DNA of 64,000 bases from Salinibacillus xinjiangensis (GCF_009649735.1 NZ_WJNH01000002.1:248001-312000); one strand, 5' to 3'; positions 1 through 8,970 are shown, numbered from the stretch's first letter. The notes: generated by a model not told the origin, from the letters alone. Numbers and translations: made by a program.

Positions 1-215
1 CATCCTACTTGAAATAAGTCATCAACATATTCTCCGCGATGATGAAATCTTTGGATCACACTTAAAACGAGCCTCAAATTTCCATTCACAAGTTCTTCCC
101 GGGCAGATTGATCACCTGCTTGCATTCGTTTAAATAATTTCCGCATCTCTTCATTCTTAAGTACTGGTAACTTTGATGTGTCGACACCGCAAATTTCTAC
201 TTTATGTCGTGTCAA
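1..215 (-). CDS. sigG: RNA polymerase sigma-G factor, late forespore (partial, runs off left edge)
   Basis: First 71 codons of the late forespore sigma factor; the remainder lies beyond position 1. The N-terminus carries the block ICGVDTSKLPVLKNEEM, then NLRLVLSVIQRF and DDLFQVGC of sigma region 2, all close to the SigG family. The start is a TTG at 213-215, chosen because an AGGAGGGG ribosome site lies 7 bases upstream (223-230) and no ATG fits. It follows spoIIGA and sigE in the same direction, the usual spoIIGA-sigE-sigG order. In B. subtilis this gene is read from its own sigma-F promoter in the forespore, and a matching element is present upstream here. The identification is firm; only the truncation is due to the window. 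Confidence 0.96.
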   Translation of the reverse strand, partial: MTRHKVEICGVDTSKLPVLKNEEMRKLFKRMQAGDQSAREELVNGNLRLVLSVIQRFHHRGEYVDDLFQVG

Positions 216-252
216 TCTAAAACCCCTCCTAAGTGGAGATAGTGTCAACAAA

Positions 253-281
253 CAGTTTCTCCATTGGAGGGATTTTTATGC
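253..281 (-). promoter_or_regulatory. Putative sigma-F-type promoter of sigG
   Basis: On the minus strand GCATA (277-281) and GGAGAAACTG (253-262) are separated by 14 bases. This resembles the sigma-F pattern GYATA, 14-16 bases, GGNNANANT. It sits about 38 bases upstream of the sigG start. B. subtilis sigG is known to be sigma-F dependent. The match is by eye and the spacer is at the short end, so this is tentative. Confidence 0.45.
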
Positions 282-322
282 AGAATGTCACGCTTGGATT
301 GATATTCAAATATTACAAATAA

Positions 323-1042
323 TTACACCATTTTATTGAATTCCTTACGTAGGCGCTTTATAATCTTTTTCTCTAAACGTGATATATATGATTGAGAAAT
401 ACCCAACATATCAGCAACGTCTTTCTGAGTTTTTTCCTCCTTTCCAATAAGACCGAAACGTAATTCCATGATTTGTTTTTCACGGTCATTCAGTGTCGAA
501 AGAGCCTTTCTTAATAATTTCTTATCAACAGTTGATTCCAGGCCCCTCGTAATAATATCTTCGTCTGTTCCTAAAACATCAGATAATAATAGCTCATTCC
601 CATCCCAATCTACATTCAATGGCTCATCAAATGAAACCTCTGAGCGAATTTTGTTATTTCTTCTTAAGTACATTAAAATTTCGTTTTCTATACAGCGGGA
701 TGCATAGGTAGCTAGTTTAATTTTTTTCTCCGGATTAAACGTATTTACAGCCTTAATTAAGCCAATAGTACCGATACTAATAAGATCTTCAATATTAATG
801 CCTGTATTTTCAAACTTTCTGGCAATATACACAACTAAGCGCAAATTTCGTTCAATGAGTATCGACCTTGCTGCCATATCACCATCAGGTAGCTTTTTTA
901 ATAATTCCTGCTCCTCTTCCTTTGATAATGGCGGAGGAAGGGCTTCATTTCCTCCAATATAGTATATTTCATCTGACTTTATTCGTAGTTTAGATAATAA
1001 TTTATACCAAAATAATTGGAGTTTTATTTTCAGTTTTTTCAT
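323..1042 (-). CDS. sigE: RNA polymerase sigma-E factor precursor (mother cell)
   Basis: 239 residues, the normal length of pro-sigma-E. The first ~27 residues are the inhibitory, membrane-attaching pro-sequence ending near DEIYYIGG, which SpoIIGA removes. Region 2 is seen as [20 protein letters not shown] and the -10 recognition helix as [20 protein letters not shown]. The C-terminal helix-turn-helix ([20 protein letters not shown]) reads the -35. Sigma-E directs early mother-cell transcription in sporulation. It lies 40 bases downstream of spoIIGA and would be co-transcribed from the spoIIG promoter. The start is the ATG at 1042. Sequence is very close to B. subtilis SigE throughout. Confidence 0.98.
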   Translation of the reverse strand: MKKLKIKLQLFWYKLLSKLRIKSDEIYYIGGNEALPPPLSKEEEQELLKKLPDGDMAARSILIERNLRLVVYIARKFENTGINIEDLISIGTIGLIKAVNTFNPEKKIKLATYASRCIENEILMYLRRNNKIRSEVSFDEPLNVDWDGNELLLSDVLGTDEDIITRGLESTVDKKLLRKALSTLNDREKQIMELRFGLIGKEEKTQKDVADMLGISQSYISRLEKKIIKRLRKEFNKMV

Positions 1043-1082
1043 ATGCCCTATCTCTCCCTTTTTTCTATATAATTACATATCT

Positions 1083-2006
1083 TTATGAACTAACTTTTAA
1101 ATTAGGTAACTGCATGATTTTTGGGTGTAACAAGCAGTGATAGCTCCCATCAGACGAGAGTTCACCGAATTGTATTCCAATATAGACGCTTTCAAATGTG
1201 TATTCGCATTCGTTTACCTCGACATAAATGGAATCAGGTTTGAATATAAGTATAAAGGCGCGTTTTCCTCCTACCCCTTGAAACGGGATCATTCGTATTC
1301 TAGATATCCATTTTTCCGGTAATTGCTCAAATGTCCAGTTATTTTGGCAATTCTTTAATTCCTGCCATTCATCTTCAGAAAAACAATTTCTTAAAATTAC
1401 TTCATCACATATAATAACTGGCTTTTTCGTAAATGGATCAACTAAACTGTTTCCACTATCGAAAAATCCAGTTGTTTTGTGAAATTGTCCATTTATTTCA
1501 ATTTTGACTGGACACATTTGGTCATAACGAACCTTATCAAAGGATAGCTGATCAACTCTTCTTCTAGTAAACCACCAAACAATTGGAAACCCGATGACGA
1601 CAAATAACCAGCTAACCATGTCTCCAAACCCACTATTGTAGGTAATAAGGCCACCGTTTTGGACCTGAAATTGCTGTCCAATTAAAAAATATAATCCGAA
1701 TAGACCACCACCAATTGCAAAAGAAACAAAATAAAAGGTGAAAAATTGCTTTGCAAACTGTTTTACATTACGAAATCCAAATGAGGCAACTAAAATCAAG
1801 ATGGAATATACAATTTTACCTGGTAAAGTTGCCAAAATATTTTCTGGATAAAACACGTTGATCGGGACTAATAATGATGCAACAAGTCCACCTAAAATGA
1901 GCCACTTACGGTTGGTTTCTGCCTTTGCTATCCAGTGAACGAGCTGTAAAATCATCCAATCCATTAAAAAATTTAACAGCCAAACAGCATCGAGATAGAT
2001 GGTCAC
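1083..2006 (-). CDS. spoIIGA: Sporulation sigma-E factor processing peptidase SpoIIGA
   Basis: Membrane-embedded aspartic protease that activates pro-sigma-E in response to the forespore signal SpoIIR. About five hydrophobic segments fill the N-terminal half. The C-terminal half carries the catalytic aspartate in TGFFDSGNSLVDP. The start is a GTG at 2004-2006: the translated N-terminus then reads VTIYLDAVWLLNFLMDW, which aligns with the start of B. subtilis SpoIIGA, and gives 307 residues against 309. A purine-rich ribosome site (GGAAGGCGGAAG) lies just upstream. A longer reading frame reaches 2063 but lacks a good ribosome site and crosses into the promoter leader. First gene of the spoIIGA-sigE unit. 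Confidence 0.95.
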   Translation of the reverse strand: MTIYLDAVWLLNFLMDWMILQLVHWIAKAETNRKWLILGGLVASLLVPINVFYPENILATLPGKIVYSILILVASFGFRNVKQFAKQFFTFYFVSFAIGGGLFGLYFLIGQQFQVQNGGLITYNSGFGDMVSWLFVVIGFPIVWWFTRRRVDQLSFDKVRYDQMCPVKIEINGQFHKTTGFFDSGNSLVDPFTKKPVIICDEVILRNCFSEDEWQELKNCQNNWTFEQLPEKWISRIRMIPFQGVGGKRAFILIFKPDSIYVEVNECEYTFESVYIGIQFGELSSDGSYHCLLHPKIMQLPNLKVSS

Positions 2007-2049
2007 CTTACTTCCGCCTTCCCTTTGGACAACTTTACTCTTATCAGTT

Positions 2050-2082
2050 AGTATAAAAAACATCTCTCAAAAAGTCTGTCAT
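2050..2082 (-). promoter_or_regulatory. spoIIG promoter (sigma-A type with long spacer)
   Basis: Minus strand -35-like ATGACA (2077-2082) and -10 TATACT (2050-2055) are separated by 21 bases. The B. subtilis spoIIG promoter also has an abnormally long spacer, and its TGACAGACTTT block is repeated here exactly just after the -35. That promoter is sigma-A dependent and needs phosphorylated Spo0A because of the long spacing. Position, sequence block and unusual architecture all agree. Confidence 0.75.
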
Positions 2083-2117
2083 ATCCTGTTTGCAAAAATA
2101 AACTTATTTTTTCACAT

Positions 2118-2126
2118 TTTGTCAAA
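2118..2126. promoter_or_regulatory. Candidate Spo0A box upstream of spoIIG
   Basis: TTTGTCAAA, one base away from the Spo0A box TTTGTCGAA, lies about 36 bases upstream of the -35. B. subtilis spoIIG has Spo0A boxes upstream of and overlapping its -35. A second good box was not found by eye. Confidence 0.4.
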
Positions 2127-2244
2127 TCTCACTTAACCACCTACCTCATGGTATTTCTAAATTCTATTAATATCGAAATATAAAATTTGACATATAAAAC
2201 TTATAAGCATAAGAGAATGTTGTTTTGACTAAAATGATATGAAC

Positions 2245-2485
2245 TGCGACATAACTTTAGCGTGATTCGTTTCCAATATGATGAGTGCAAAACCATCGCT
2301 CCGGAAATACACTTCGCTTTCCGCGGGCGAGCGGTGAGCCTCCTCGCTAACGCTACGGGGTCTCACCTGTCTCTTTGCTTCCGAGGAGGCTGAGGCCGTG
2401 CCCATGGAAAGAGAAGTATTCTGCCGGAACGCTTTGCGAGCACTCCATATTCTTCAGAACGATTTAAGCGACTCTTAAAAGTTTT
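2245..2485. repeat. GC-rich long palindromic repeat element, copy 1
   Basis: A GC-rich island in the otherwise AT-rich 600-base gap between spoIIGA and ftsZ. Its arms are imperfect inverted repeats: 2299-2328 (TCCGGAAATACACTTCGC then TTTCCGCGGGC) matches the complement of 2402-2431. Inside lie GGTGAGCCTCCTCGC and GAGGAGGCTGAGGCC, flanking a GGGGTCTCACCTGTCTC centre. The same sequence recurs in inverted orientation at 62955-63520. The left end begins TGCGAC (2245-2250); the right end is degenerate. There is no convincing coding frame. It looks like a non-autonomous, MITE-like element or structured repeat. I believe similar GC-rich repeats are common in Bacillaceae genomes, but cannot confirm that here. 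The rest of the gap is AT-rich and holds the spoIIG promoter and the ftsZ terminator. Confidence 0.75.
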
Positions 2486-2550
2486 TCTATATTGCATTTT
2501 ACATCTACTGCAAAGTATAAAATTCAACAACGTATACGAAAACAGGCAAG

Positions 2551-2590
2551 CAAAAAAAGAGGTTGTTCCCATTTTAAGGAACAACCTCTT
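2551..2590 (-). terminator. Terminator after ftsZ
   Basis: On the minus strand AAAGAGGTTGTTCC and GGAACAACCTCTTT form a near-perfect stem around an 8-base loop, followed by seven Ts. It lies 17 bases past the ftsZ stop and ends the ftsA-ftsZ transcript before repeat copy 1. Confidence 0.9.
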
Positions 2591-2606
2591 TCTACTTAAT
2601 TCTGTA

Positions 2607-3716
2607 TTATGGTCTACGGTTACGATTTCGTAGGAACGTTGGAATATCGAGTGTATCCTCTTCAACCGTATTGTTTCCTCCACGATTGATTCTACGTTCC
2701 TCTTGTGGACGACTGACTTTTTCAGCACCAACAGTAGGACGTTCCTTCGGTTGAGCTGCTTTTGTTTCGTCAAATCCAGTAGCAATAACCGTCACGACAA
2801 TTTCGTCTTTTAAGTCTTCATTAATTACAGAACCAAAAATGACATTCACTTCTTGGTCGGCAGCAGATGTGACAATATCAGCTGCTTCCTGTACTTCATA
2901 AAGGCTTAAATTCGTACCACCTGAAATATTCATTAAAACTCCACGAGCTCCGTCGATAGAAGTCTCTAATAAAGGTGAAGAAATAGCCTTTTTAGCCGCT
3001 TCTACAGCTCTGCTCTCACCAGTAGCTACACCTATACCCATTAAGGCAGAACCTTTGTCAGACATAATAGTTTTCACGTCGGCAAAGTCAACGTTAATGA
3101 GTCCAGGTACCGCAATCAGATCAGAGATACCTTGGACACCTTGCCTTAATACATTATCAGCCTCACGGAATGCTTCAAGCATTGGAGTATTCTTATCTAC
3201 CATTTCTAATAAACGGTCGTTTGGTATGACGATTAATGTGTCTACACTTGACTTTAATGCGTCAATTCCACTAATGGCGTGAGTAGATCTTTTACGTCCT
3301 TCAAATAAGAATGGCCTGGTTACTACTCCTACTGTCAGAGCATCCAGCTCCTTTGAAATTTGGGCAATTACTGGAGCTGCTCCGGTACCGGTTCCTCCGC
3401 CCATTCCTGCAGTTACGAACACCATATCAGCACCTTGAAGAGCCTCTTCAATTTGCTCACGGCTCTCTTCAGCTGCCTTTCGTCCCACCTCAGGATTAGC
3501 ACCTGCTCCAAGTCCTCTTGTCAATTTTTCACCAATTTGCAACTTCACTTCTGCTTTTGATAGATTTAACGCTTGTGCATCTGTATTCACAGCGATAAAT
3601 TCCACGCCTTGAACACCATGTTCAATCATTCGGTTAACAGCATTACTACCGCCACCACCGACACCGATAACTTTTATTTTGGCCAGTTGGTCATTACTTA
3701 TATCAAAATCTAACAT
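2607..3716 (-). CDS. ftsZ: Cell division protein FtsZ
   Basis: Tubulin-like GTPase that polymerises into the Z-ring at the division site. 369 residues, the usual length is about 380. The GTP-binding signature [14 protein letters not shown] is at about residues 107-120; [16 protein letters not shown] near residue 19 and the T7-loop region ([11 protein letters not shown]) are also present. A variable linker from about 318 leads to the C-terminal peptide [13 protein letters not shown], the docking site for FtsA, SepF, EzrA and ZapA. ATG start at 3716 with a GGAGG-type ribosome site. It follows ftsA by 66 bases and shares its transcript. Confidence 0.99.
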   Translation of the reverse strand: MLDFDISNDQLAKIKVIGVGGGGSNAVNRMIEHGVQGVEFIAVNTDAQALNLSKAEVKLQIGEKLTRGLGAGANPEVGRKAAEESREQIEEALQGADMVFVTAGMGGGTGTGAAPVIAQISKELDALTVGVVTRPFLFEGRKRSTHAISGIDALKSSVDTLIVIPNDRLLEMVDKNTPMLEAFREADNVLRQGVQGISDLIAVPGLINVDFADVKTIMSDKGSALMGIGVATGESRAVEAAKKAISSPLLETSIDGARGVLMNISGGTNLSLYEVQEAADIVTSAADQEVNVIFGSVINEDLKDEIVVTVIATGFDETKAAQPKERPTVGAEKVSRPQEERRINRGGNNTVEEDTLDIPTFLRNRNRRP

Positions 3717-3782
3717 ACTTCGTTCCTCCCAATTTGCAAGTTTACCATTTTTGTTTTGTTATCTGTTGAAGGAAACGCCAAA

Positions 3783-5081
3783 TCAATCAAAAAAGTAGCT
3801 GAACAATTTCGCGAAACCAGATTCTTTTTCCTTTTTCGTTTCCGAATTTTGATTAGCAGCGTTACTCGTTTTCGGCTTGGTTCGAGCCTTTACAGGTTTT
3901 TGTTCAACATGCTTCATTTGAACGGCAGGATAAATTTCTTTACCTTGTACCTGTGCATTTCGATAGGCAAATTGTAATGTACCTACCCCTGCTGTATATT
4001 GAGGATCTCGAACTCCTATGTAGTCAGGGGTTGCAATACGAACATTTGACTTTAATACATCTTGGGCGAGCTCAAGTGCACCTGGCATATTCATAACGCC
4101 TCCGGTTAAAACAAACCCACCTGGTAACTCATGGTAACCCATTTTTCGTATTTCTTGACTTGCAAACATATAAATTTCTTCTAATCTCGCTTCTATCATA
4201 TCAGAAATTTGTAACTGATTGAAAGATTGCTTTTGATTACTTCCAATAATGGTTACATCAAATACTTCTTCCTCTACAGCTGTATCATAGAATGCATGTC
4301 CATGACTTTGTTTGACCTCTTCAGCTTCCTCTGTTGATGTCTTCATACCAATGGATAAATCCTTAGTAATATTGTCTCCACCTAATTGGAAGACAGTAGT
4401 ATCATGTAAGTAACCAGATTCATAAACAGAAACCGTTGTACTTCCACCACCGATGTCAATTAGGGCAACACCTAAAGCCTTTTCGTCTTCAGATAAAGCT
4501 ACAGAGCCTGAAGCAAGGGAATGCAGGCAGATGTCCTGGACGTCAAGTCCTGCACCTTCAATGCATTTCAAGGTGTTATGTAGTACAGTCTTTGAGCAAG
4601 TGATTAAAGTACCTTCCATTTCTAAACGTACACCAATCATTCCTCTTGGATCAGAGATTTCATCTTGACCATCAACGATAAATTGTTTAGGGAATACATC
4701 AATAATCTCTCGCTCTGGTGGTATAGACAATACCTGTGCAGCATCTATGACTCTAGCAATATCCTCTTGACCAATTTCTCGATTGTCACTAGATACAGCT
4801 ACTACCCCATGGCAAGGAATTAATTGAACATGGTTTCCATTAATATTCACAACCACTCGTTCAATTTGCATATCGACCATTCTTTCTGCTTGTTCCACCG
4901 CATTTCGAATAGCATGAACAGTTTGATCTATATCAACAATGGCTCCCTTTTTCATGCCATTTGACTTTGCTGTCCCTACTCCGATGATGTTTAAAGAATC
5001 CTTTGTTACTTCACCAATAATTACTTTAACTCTAGATGTTCCAATATCTAAACTTACAAGTATTTCATTGTTGTTCAACAT
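3783..5081 (-). CDS. ftsA: Cell division protein FtsA
   Basis: Actin-like ATPase that tethers FtsZ filaments to the membrane. The N-terminus has the actin-fold phosphate-1 loop (VSLDIGTSRVKVIIGE), the middle has ALIDIGGGSTTVSVY, and adenosine-loop residues follow near GGFVLTGGVMNMPG. The last residues, GFAKLFSYFFD, form the amphipathic membrane-targeting helix. The GTG at 5087 overlaps the AGGAGG ribosome site, so I chose the ATG at 5081; the TTG at 5078 is also possible and aligns with the B. subtilis start MNNNE. About 432 residues. Lies between sbp and ftsZ; a sigma-A promoter is present upstream. Confidence 0.97.
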   Translation of the reverse strand: MLNNNEILVSLDIGTSRVKVIIGEVTKDSLNIIGVGTAKSNGMKKGAIVDIDQTVHAIRNAVEQAERMVDMQIERVVVNINGNHVQLIPCHGVVAVSSDNREIGQEDIARVIDAAQVLSIPPEREIIDVFPKQFIVDGQDEISDPRGMIGVRLEMEGTLITCSKTVLHNTLKCIEGAGLDVQDICLHSLASGSVALSEDEKALGVALIDIGGGSTTVSVYESGYLHDTTVFQLGGDNITKDLSIGMKTSTEEAEEVKQSHGHAFYDTAVEEEVFDVTIIGSNQKQSFNQLQISDMIEARLEEIYMFASQEIRKMGYHELPGGFVLTGGVMNMPGALELAQDVLKSNVRIATPDYIGVRDPQYTAGVGTLQFAYRNAQVQGKEIYPAVQMKHVEQKPVKARTKPKTSNAANQNSETKKEKESGFAKLFSYFFD

Positions 5082-5233
5082 TCGCACCTCCTGAAAAGGG
5101 CCTCCATGATTGATATTATGTGTGTGAATGATTTAAATACTGATATACTCCATTCTACTATATTATTCGTAGAAAATAAAAAGTATTTTCCACCACCGAT
5201 ACTCTCTAGCAAATTTAAACGACATCGGAGGAT

Positions 5234-5261
5234 AGTATATACGTAACTTCCCTATTGTCAA
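5234..5261 (-). promoter_or_regulatory. Sigma-A promoter of ftsA-ftsZ
   Basis: Minus strand TTGACA (5256-5261), a 16-base spacer, then TATACT (5234-5239). It lies about 150 bases upstream of the ftsA start, in the sbp-ftsA gap. B. subtilis ftsAZ also has promoters in this gap; no sigma-H-type site was assigned. Confidence 0.7.
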
Positions 5262-5336
5262 TCGCCCTACAGACAAGAGAAATAGGGAGTTTTTCTTCAT
5301 TATTTATTTATTCAACATCCACATAATTTTTCCCTT

Positions 5337-5702
5337 TTAATTTTTTGAGTTTTTTTCCAAACGAGCATTTCTAATGTTTTCCAACAAAATCCGCCGTATA
5401 ATGGCGATATTTTGAAAGAGACGGACACCAAAGGCGAATACAGCGGCTAAATATAAATCTATACCTAATTGTACACCAACAAATGCCAAAATGGCGGCTA
5501 ATGAGACATTTGTTAAAAAACCTGATATAAACACTTTATCATCAAATTTATGCTCTAAATGGGAGCGAATTCCACCAATTAGCGTATCAAATGCTGCTAA
5601 TACAGCAATTGATAAATAATCCTCATACACCTCTGGAATTCGGATATCCGTTAATAACCCAAGAGTTATCCCGATAATAAGAAATATAATCGTTAGCCAC
5701 AT
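5337..5702 (-). CDS. sbp: Small basic membrane protein Sbp (DUF1290)
   Basis: 121 residues, exactly the length of B. subtilis Sbp. Three to four hydrophobic segments with the conserved stretch SIAVLAAFDTLIGGIRSHLE (residues ~31-50) and FAFGVRLFQNIAIIRR near the C-terminus, which ends in a basic tail (RNARLEKNSKN). Function is not established; the family sits just upstream of ftsA in many Bacillales. It lies 2 bases downstream of ylxX and is clearly part of the murB-divIB-ylxW-ylxX-sbp unit. ATG start at 5702. Confidence 0.93.
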   Translation of the reverse strand: MWLTIIFLIIGITLGLLTDIRIPEVYEDYLSIAVLAAFDTLIGGIRSHLEHKFDDKVFISGFLTNVSLAAILAFVGVQLGIDLYLAAVFAFGVRLFQNIAIIRRILLENIRNARLEKNSKN

Positions 5703-5704
5703 AA

Positions 5705-6415
5705 TTAACTGTCACCTGCTTCTTCTGAATCTACGGGCTCAATCCATTCTAAATCAGTAGGATGGTTATAAGCAGGAAGCGTAAGATGGTAATCTACCCG
5801 ATAGCTAATCTCTAGGTTTTCAACAGCAAAGTAATCATTAACCTTACTTACCTGCATATAGTCTAATAATTTTTGAGAATCCCGAGACAATACGTATATT
5901 TTAATAGGAACAGGAGGAAGAGGCCGATTGTTCACATAAGTGGTACCATTGACAACCCGAATTGGTGAAACATCTATAATCCTTTCCTGCTCAATTGCGA
6001 TATCTGTTGCTCCATATGTATACAATTCGTTCATTAATCGATATAGCAATTCAGGTGGGATTGTGGGATAGGCTTGTCCATCAAGTGATTCTTTAAAGAT
6101 GGGCTCTACAGCAATTTCTATACCTCGCCCATCAATTTCGGTTAAACCGGCTTTCACCTTTAATTGCTCTACAGACTTTTTTAACGTCTCGATTTGTTCT
6201 TCATTACTTTGTCTTTGGTATTGTTCAAGGGTTTGCTCGGCTTCCCTAATTTGATCATATAAATTTTGTTGATCCATTTGTTTATCTCGCAATTCTGTTC
6301 TAATTTCCCATAAATCTCTTGTATCTCGGTCTTCTGGCTGCTGATTGGACTGGAACAAAATTGCAACCATAAGTCCAATTAATAAGGAAACAAAGGCGAT
6401 TATTACTTTTCTCAT
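5705..6415 (-). CDS. ylxX: DUF881 protein YlxX
   Basis: 236 residues. One N-terminal membrane helix (about residues 4-20), a coiled coil rich in Q/E/K at about 38-90, then the DUF881 domain. That domain contains GRGIEIAVEP, ELLYRLMNELYTYGATDIAIEQERI and the RVVNGTTYVNNRPLPPVPIKIYV block. Predicted to be anchored in the membrane with the domain outside. Role in division is inferred only from its place beside divIB and ftsA. It is one of two adjacent DUF881 paralogues, the other being ylxW, 21 bases upstream. ATG at 6415 with an AGGTGG ribosome site. Confidence 0.9.
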   Translation of the reverse strand: MRKVIIAFVSLLIGLMVAILFQSNQQPEDRDTRDLWEIRTELRDKQMDQQNLYDQIREAEQTLEQYQRQSNEEQIETLKKSVEQLKVKAGLTEIDGRGIEIAVEPIFKESLDGQAYPTIPPELLYRLMNELYTYGATDIAIEQERIIDVSPIRVVNGTTYVNNRPLPPVPIKIYVLSRDSQKLLDYMQVSKVNDYFAVENLEISYRVDYHLTLPAYNHPTDLEWIEPVDSEEAGDS

Positions 6416-6436
6416 CTAACTATCCACTACCACCTT

Positions 6437-7135
6437 TCATTCTCCTGAAACCCTTGCATCCATTTTGATTTGATCCTTCTTCTCAACCGTTACTTCCACA
6501 TTATCACTAACCAAAACATCTAATACACCGTTTTGGAGTTCAAAACTAGCATTTAGAACTTCTGGGTCTCCTATTGCACTAATAACAAATGGCGCTGGAT
6601 GCTGTTCACCATCAACAGAAATAACCGGTCCGATACAAGCAATATGACTATTCTTTAACAATCTTTGGCCATTAATAGAAATAGCATTTGCCCCTGATGA
6701 TAGAAGTTCGTTAACTACCAAATGAACATGAAGGTCATGAACAATGTAGTCATTAACATTATCCTCTGAGGGTATGTAATTTGCATCATTTAGGGTAATA
6801 GTTACACCAGGCCCTTGAATAGGTACCTCGCCGGTAACCATTTCTAACTCTTTCTTCTCATCTAAATAGGTAGAAACTAAATCCTCTTGATTTCCCAACT
6901 TTTCTTCAAAAGATCGTATTCCATCCTTTAATTCAAGTAATTCTGCTCTTAGCTCTTTATTTTTTTGTTCCACCTGATTTAGACTTTCACGATACTTAAT
7001 ATCCTCTTGCAATTGTTCTTCGTTCATACGTACAATTTTCGATTCCTCACTCGTAAGCTGATAGCTAAAAGCAACTAAAAACCCGGTAATAAATAGGATG
7101 AAGGAGAAAATTACATGCTTACCCTTCAGTTTCAT
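6437..7135 (-). CDS. ylxW: DUF881 protein YlxW
   Basis: 232 residues with the same plan as its neighbour: a membrane helix (residues ~8-25), a coiled coil (~33-90), and a DUF881 domain with GPGVTITLNDANYIPSEDN and ELLSSGANAISINGQRL. Its start (ATG at 7135) lies inside the last codons of divIB, an overlap of 17 bases, so translation is probably coupled. Function unknown; the family is a constant passenger of the Bacillus dcw cluster. The two DUF881 genes look like an old tandem duplication. Confidence 0.9.
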   Translation of the reverse strand: MKLKGKHVIFSFILFITGFLVAFSYQLTSEESKIVRMNEEQLQEDIKYRESLNQVEQKNKELRAELLELKDGIRSFEEKLGNQEDLVSTYLDEKKELEMVTGEVPIQGPGVTITLNDANYIPSEDNVNDYIVHDLHVHLVVNELLSSGANAISINGQRLLKNSHIACIGPVISVDGEQHPAPFVISAIGDPEVLNASFELQNGVLDVLVSDNVEVTVEKKDQIKMDARVSGE

Positions 7136-7940
7136 TCATTCCCTCTCCTTCTTGACTTGTCTCATCTTCTTGATCATCAATTTCATCTTTTTCCTCTTGC
7201 TCATATGGCACAAAGAAGGTTCCGACGTCAATATGGATCACCCCTTGTTGATCCGGTTCCAATTGAGAAACAATGGATGGATAGGCACTCATCTTCTCAG
7301 AAAAATTCCGGATCGATCCAATCACTTCTTGTCCACTACTCATAAATAGACGAATTTTATAAGGATTAGTTTCTTCAGGAATCCAATGAATTTCCGAAAT
7401 TTGCTGTGATAAAGATGGTGACAATTTACGAATCTCACTGGTCATTTCGGATAGGTAGGTACTATTTTCCCAGCCAATGAGAATAGGGGCATCACCTTTT
7501 GGTACATCTACAGGTTTATCTAATGTCTCTCCATTCTCAAGAATTGGTGAAAAACGTCCATTTTCCTTTACATATCCTACTCTGACATACTCTTCAAGAG
7601 AAATCACCACGGTACTTGGCAATTGTCTTTCAATCTCTGCATCTTTAATTTCTTCATGTGATACTATCTGACTTTTTATTTTTTCAAATTCAAGATTCCA
7701 TATATTATCGTTTGTTGTTATGTTACTAAGTTCTACAATTTTATCATGTTCCACAAACTGGTTTCCTACTACAGAAATCTTTTTCACATGACTAAGTGGT
7801 GACTGTAGATACAAAACAATCATAATCAGAATGAAAAAAAGGACCAAATAAAAGATTAATCTTTTATTTGCCTTTTTTTTCCGTTGTTCTTTTAGTTTGG
7901 GTATTCTATTTTCGATTGACACTACTTTTTTTTCCGTCAT
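7119..7940 (-). CDS. divIB: Cell division protein DivIB (FtsQ family)
   Basis: Bitopic division protein that forms the FtsL-DivIC-DivIB subcomplex regulating septal peptidoglycan synthesis. A basic cytoplasmic N-terminus (VVSIENRIPKLKEQRKKKAN, as in B. subtilis) precedes one membrane helix at about residues 28-46. The POTRA/FtsQ domain starts at HVKKISVVGNQFVEHDKI, and the beta domain ends near GVIHIDVGTFFVPY. The last ~25 residues are strongly acidic (EQEEKDEIDDQEDETSQEGE). 273 residues, slightly longer than the 263 of B. subtilis because of this tail. ATG at 7940. Lies 70 bases downstream of murB. Confidence 0.96.
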   Translation of the reverse strand: MTEKKVVSIENRIPKLKEQRKKKANKRLIFYLVLFFILIMIVLYLQSPLSHVKKISVVGNQFVEHDKIVELSNITTNDNIWNLEFEKIKSQIVSHEEIKDAEIERQLPSTVVISLEEYVRVGYVKENGRFSPILENGETLDKPVDVPKGDAPILIGWENSTYLSEMTSEIRKLSPSLSQQISEIHWIPEETNPYKIRLFMSSGQEVIGSIRNFSEKMSAYPSIVSQLEPDQQGVIHIDVGTFFVPYEQEEKDEIDDQEDETSQEGEGMNETEG

Positions 7941-8010
7941 TTTAAACCTGTTTCCCCTTAAAGAGTAATGATGTTCTTACACATTGTCTATTTCTACACA
8001 TTATAACATG

Positions 8011-8916
8011 TTATGACCTTACAATTTCTACCTCTGTATGCATTTGTACGCCATAATTTTCTAAAACGGCTTCCTTAATATGTGTAATTAAGGCCATTAC
8101 ATCTTGAAAGGTTGCCTCATCATCATTCACAATAAAATTACCGTGCAGCTCTGAAATTTTGGCACCATTAATTTGATAGCCTTTTAATCCTAAGTCCTCA
8201 ACCAATTTTCCAGCGTGCTTTGGTAAAGGGTTACGGAAAACACTTCCACAGCAAGGGTTACTCCAAGGCTGAGTTTCCCTGCGATAATCTTTATATTTTT
8301 TCATTTCTTGTACGATTTCAGCTTTGTCACCTTCAGTTAACTGGAAAACGGCCTCCACACAGAATCCTTTTCGTTCATTTTGAAGTACAGATGTACGATA
8401 GGAAAATTTCATTTCTTCATTAGATAGCCACTCTAAAGTCCCATCCGGAAAAAGAATGCGGGCCTTAACTAAAATTTTGGAAACATCTGAGCCATGGGCA
8501 CCTGCATTCATATACACAGCACCACCTACACTGCCAGGAATCCCACCAGCAAAGGCAAGCCCTCCTTTACCCTTCCTGCTCATCACAGTTGCAAGCTTGA
8601 CTAATGGATAGCCCGCACCAACCTTAATTTGATGATCTGATTCCTCTATATGGTCAAGACCTCGACCCATTTTGATAACGGCACCACGAATACCTTCATC
8701 CGCAATTAATAGGTTAGATCCTCGACCAATCACTCGGATTGGAATATCATTCTCCTTCAATATTGTAAGTGCTTGCTCTAAGCCTTCTATGCTATCGGGT
8801 TCTATGAATAAATCAGCAGGTCCGCCGATTTTTATGGTTGTATGTTTGGATAACGGTTCATTTAAAGTGATTTTCCCTATGTTCAACTCTTCTAATTGTT
8901 TTTTAATTTCTTCCAA
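8011..8916 (-). CDS. murB: UDP-N-acetylenolpyruvoylglucosamine reductase MurB
   Basis: FAD- and NADPH-dependent reductase that makes UDP-MurNAc in peptidoglycan synthesis. FAD-binding features include TTIKIGGPADLFIEP and RGSNLLIADEGIRG. The catalytic serine is in CCGSVFRNP and the catalytic glutamate in HTEVEIV at the C-terminus, as in type II MurB. The start is a TTG at 8914-8916: AAGGAGG lies 7 bases upstream, and the 301 residues match the 303 of B. subtilis. The frame stays open to 8946 but that region contains the ribosome site. A terminator separates it from spoVE; in B. subtilis murG would lie in this gap. Confidence 0.96.
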   Translation of the reverse strand: MEEIKKQLEELNIGKITLNEPLSKHTTIKIGGPADLFIEPDSIEGLEQALTILKENDIPIRVIGRGSNLLIADEGIRGAVIKMGRGLDHIEESDHQIKVGAGYPLVKLATVMSRKGKGGLAFAGGIPGSVGGAVYMNAGAHGSDVSKILVKARILFPDGTLEWLSNEEMKFSYRTSVLQNERKGFCVEAVFQLTEGDKAEIVQEMKKYKDYRRETQPWSNPCCGSVFRNPLPKHAGKLVEDLGLKGYQINGAKISELHGNFIVNDDEATFQDVMALITHIKEAVLENYGVQMHTEVEIVRS

Positions 8917-8970
8917 GGTAGATCCTCCTTCTTCGCTGTTCATCAAAACTAAACATTTATCCTATGCTAT

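Noticed and set aside
2363-2785. 140-codon minus-strand open frame overlapping ftsZ and repeat copy 1
   Set aside because: It overlaps the ftsZ 3' end in another frame, crosses the ftsZ terminator and the repeat. No ribosome site or family resemblance.
5247-5294. Hairpin CTTCCCTATT/AATAGGGAG with a T-run on the plus strand
   Set aside because: On the transcribed (minus) strand no T-run follows, and the stem overlaps the ftsA promoter. There is no plus-strand gene to terminate. Possibly chance or a weak attenuator.
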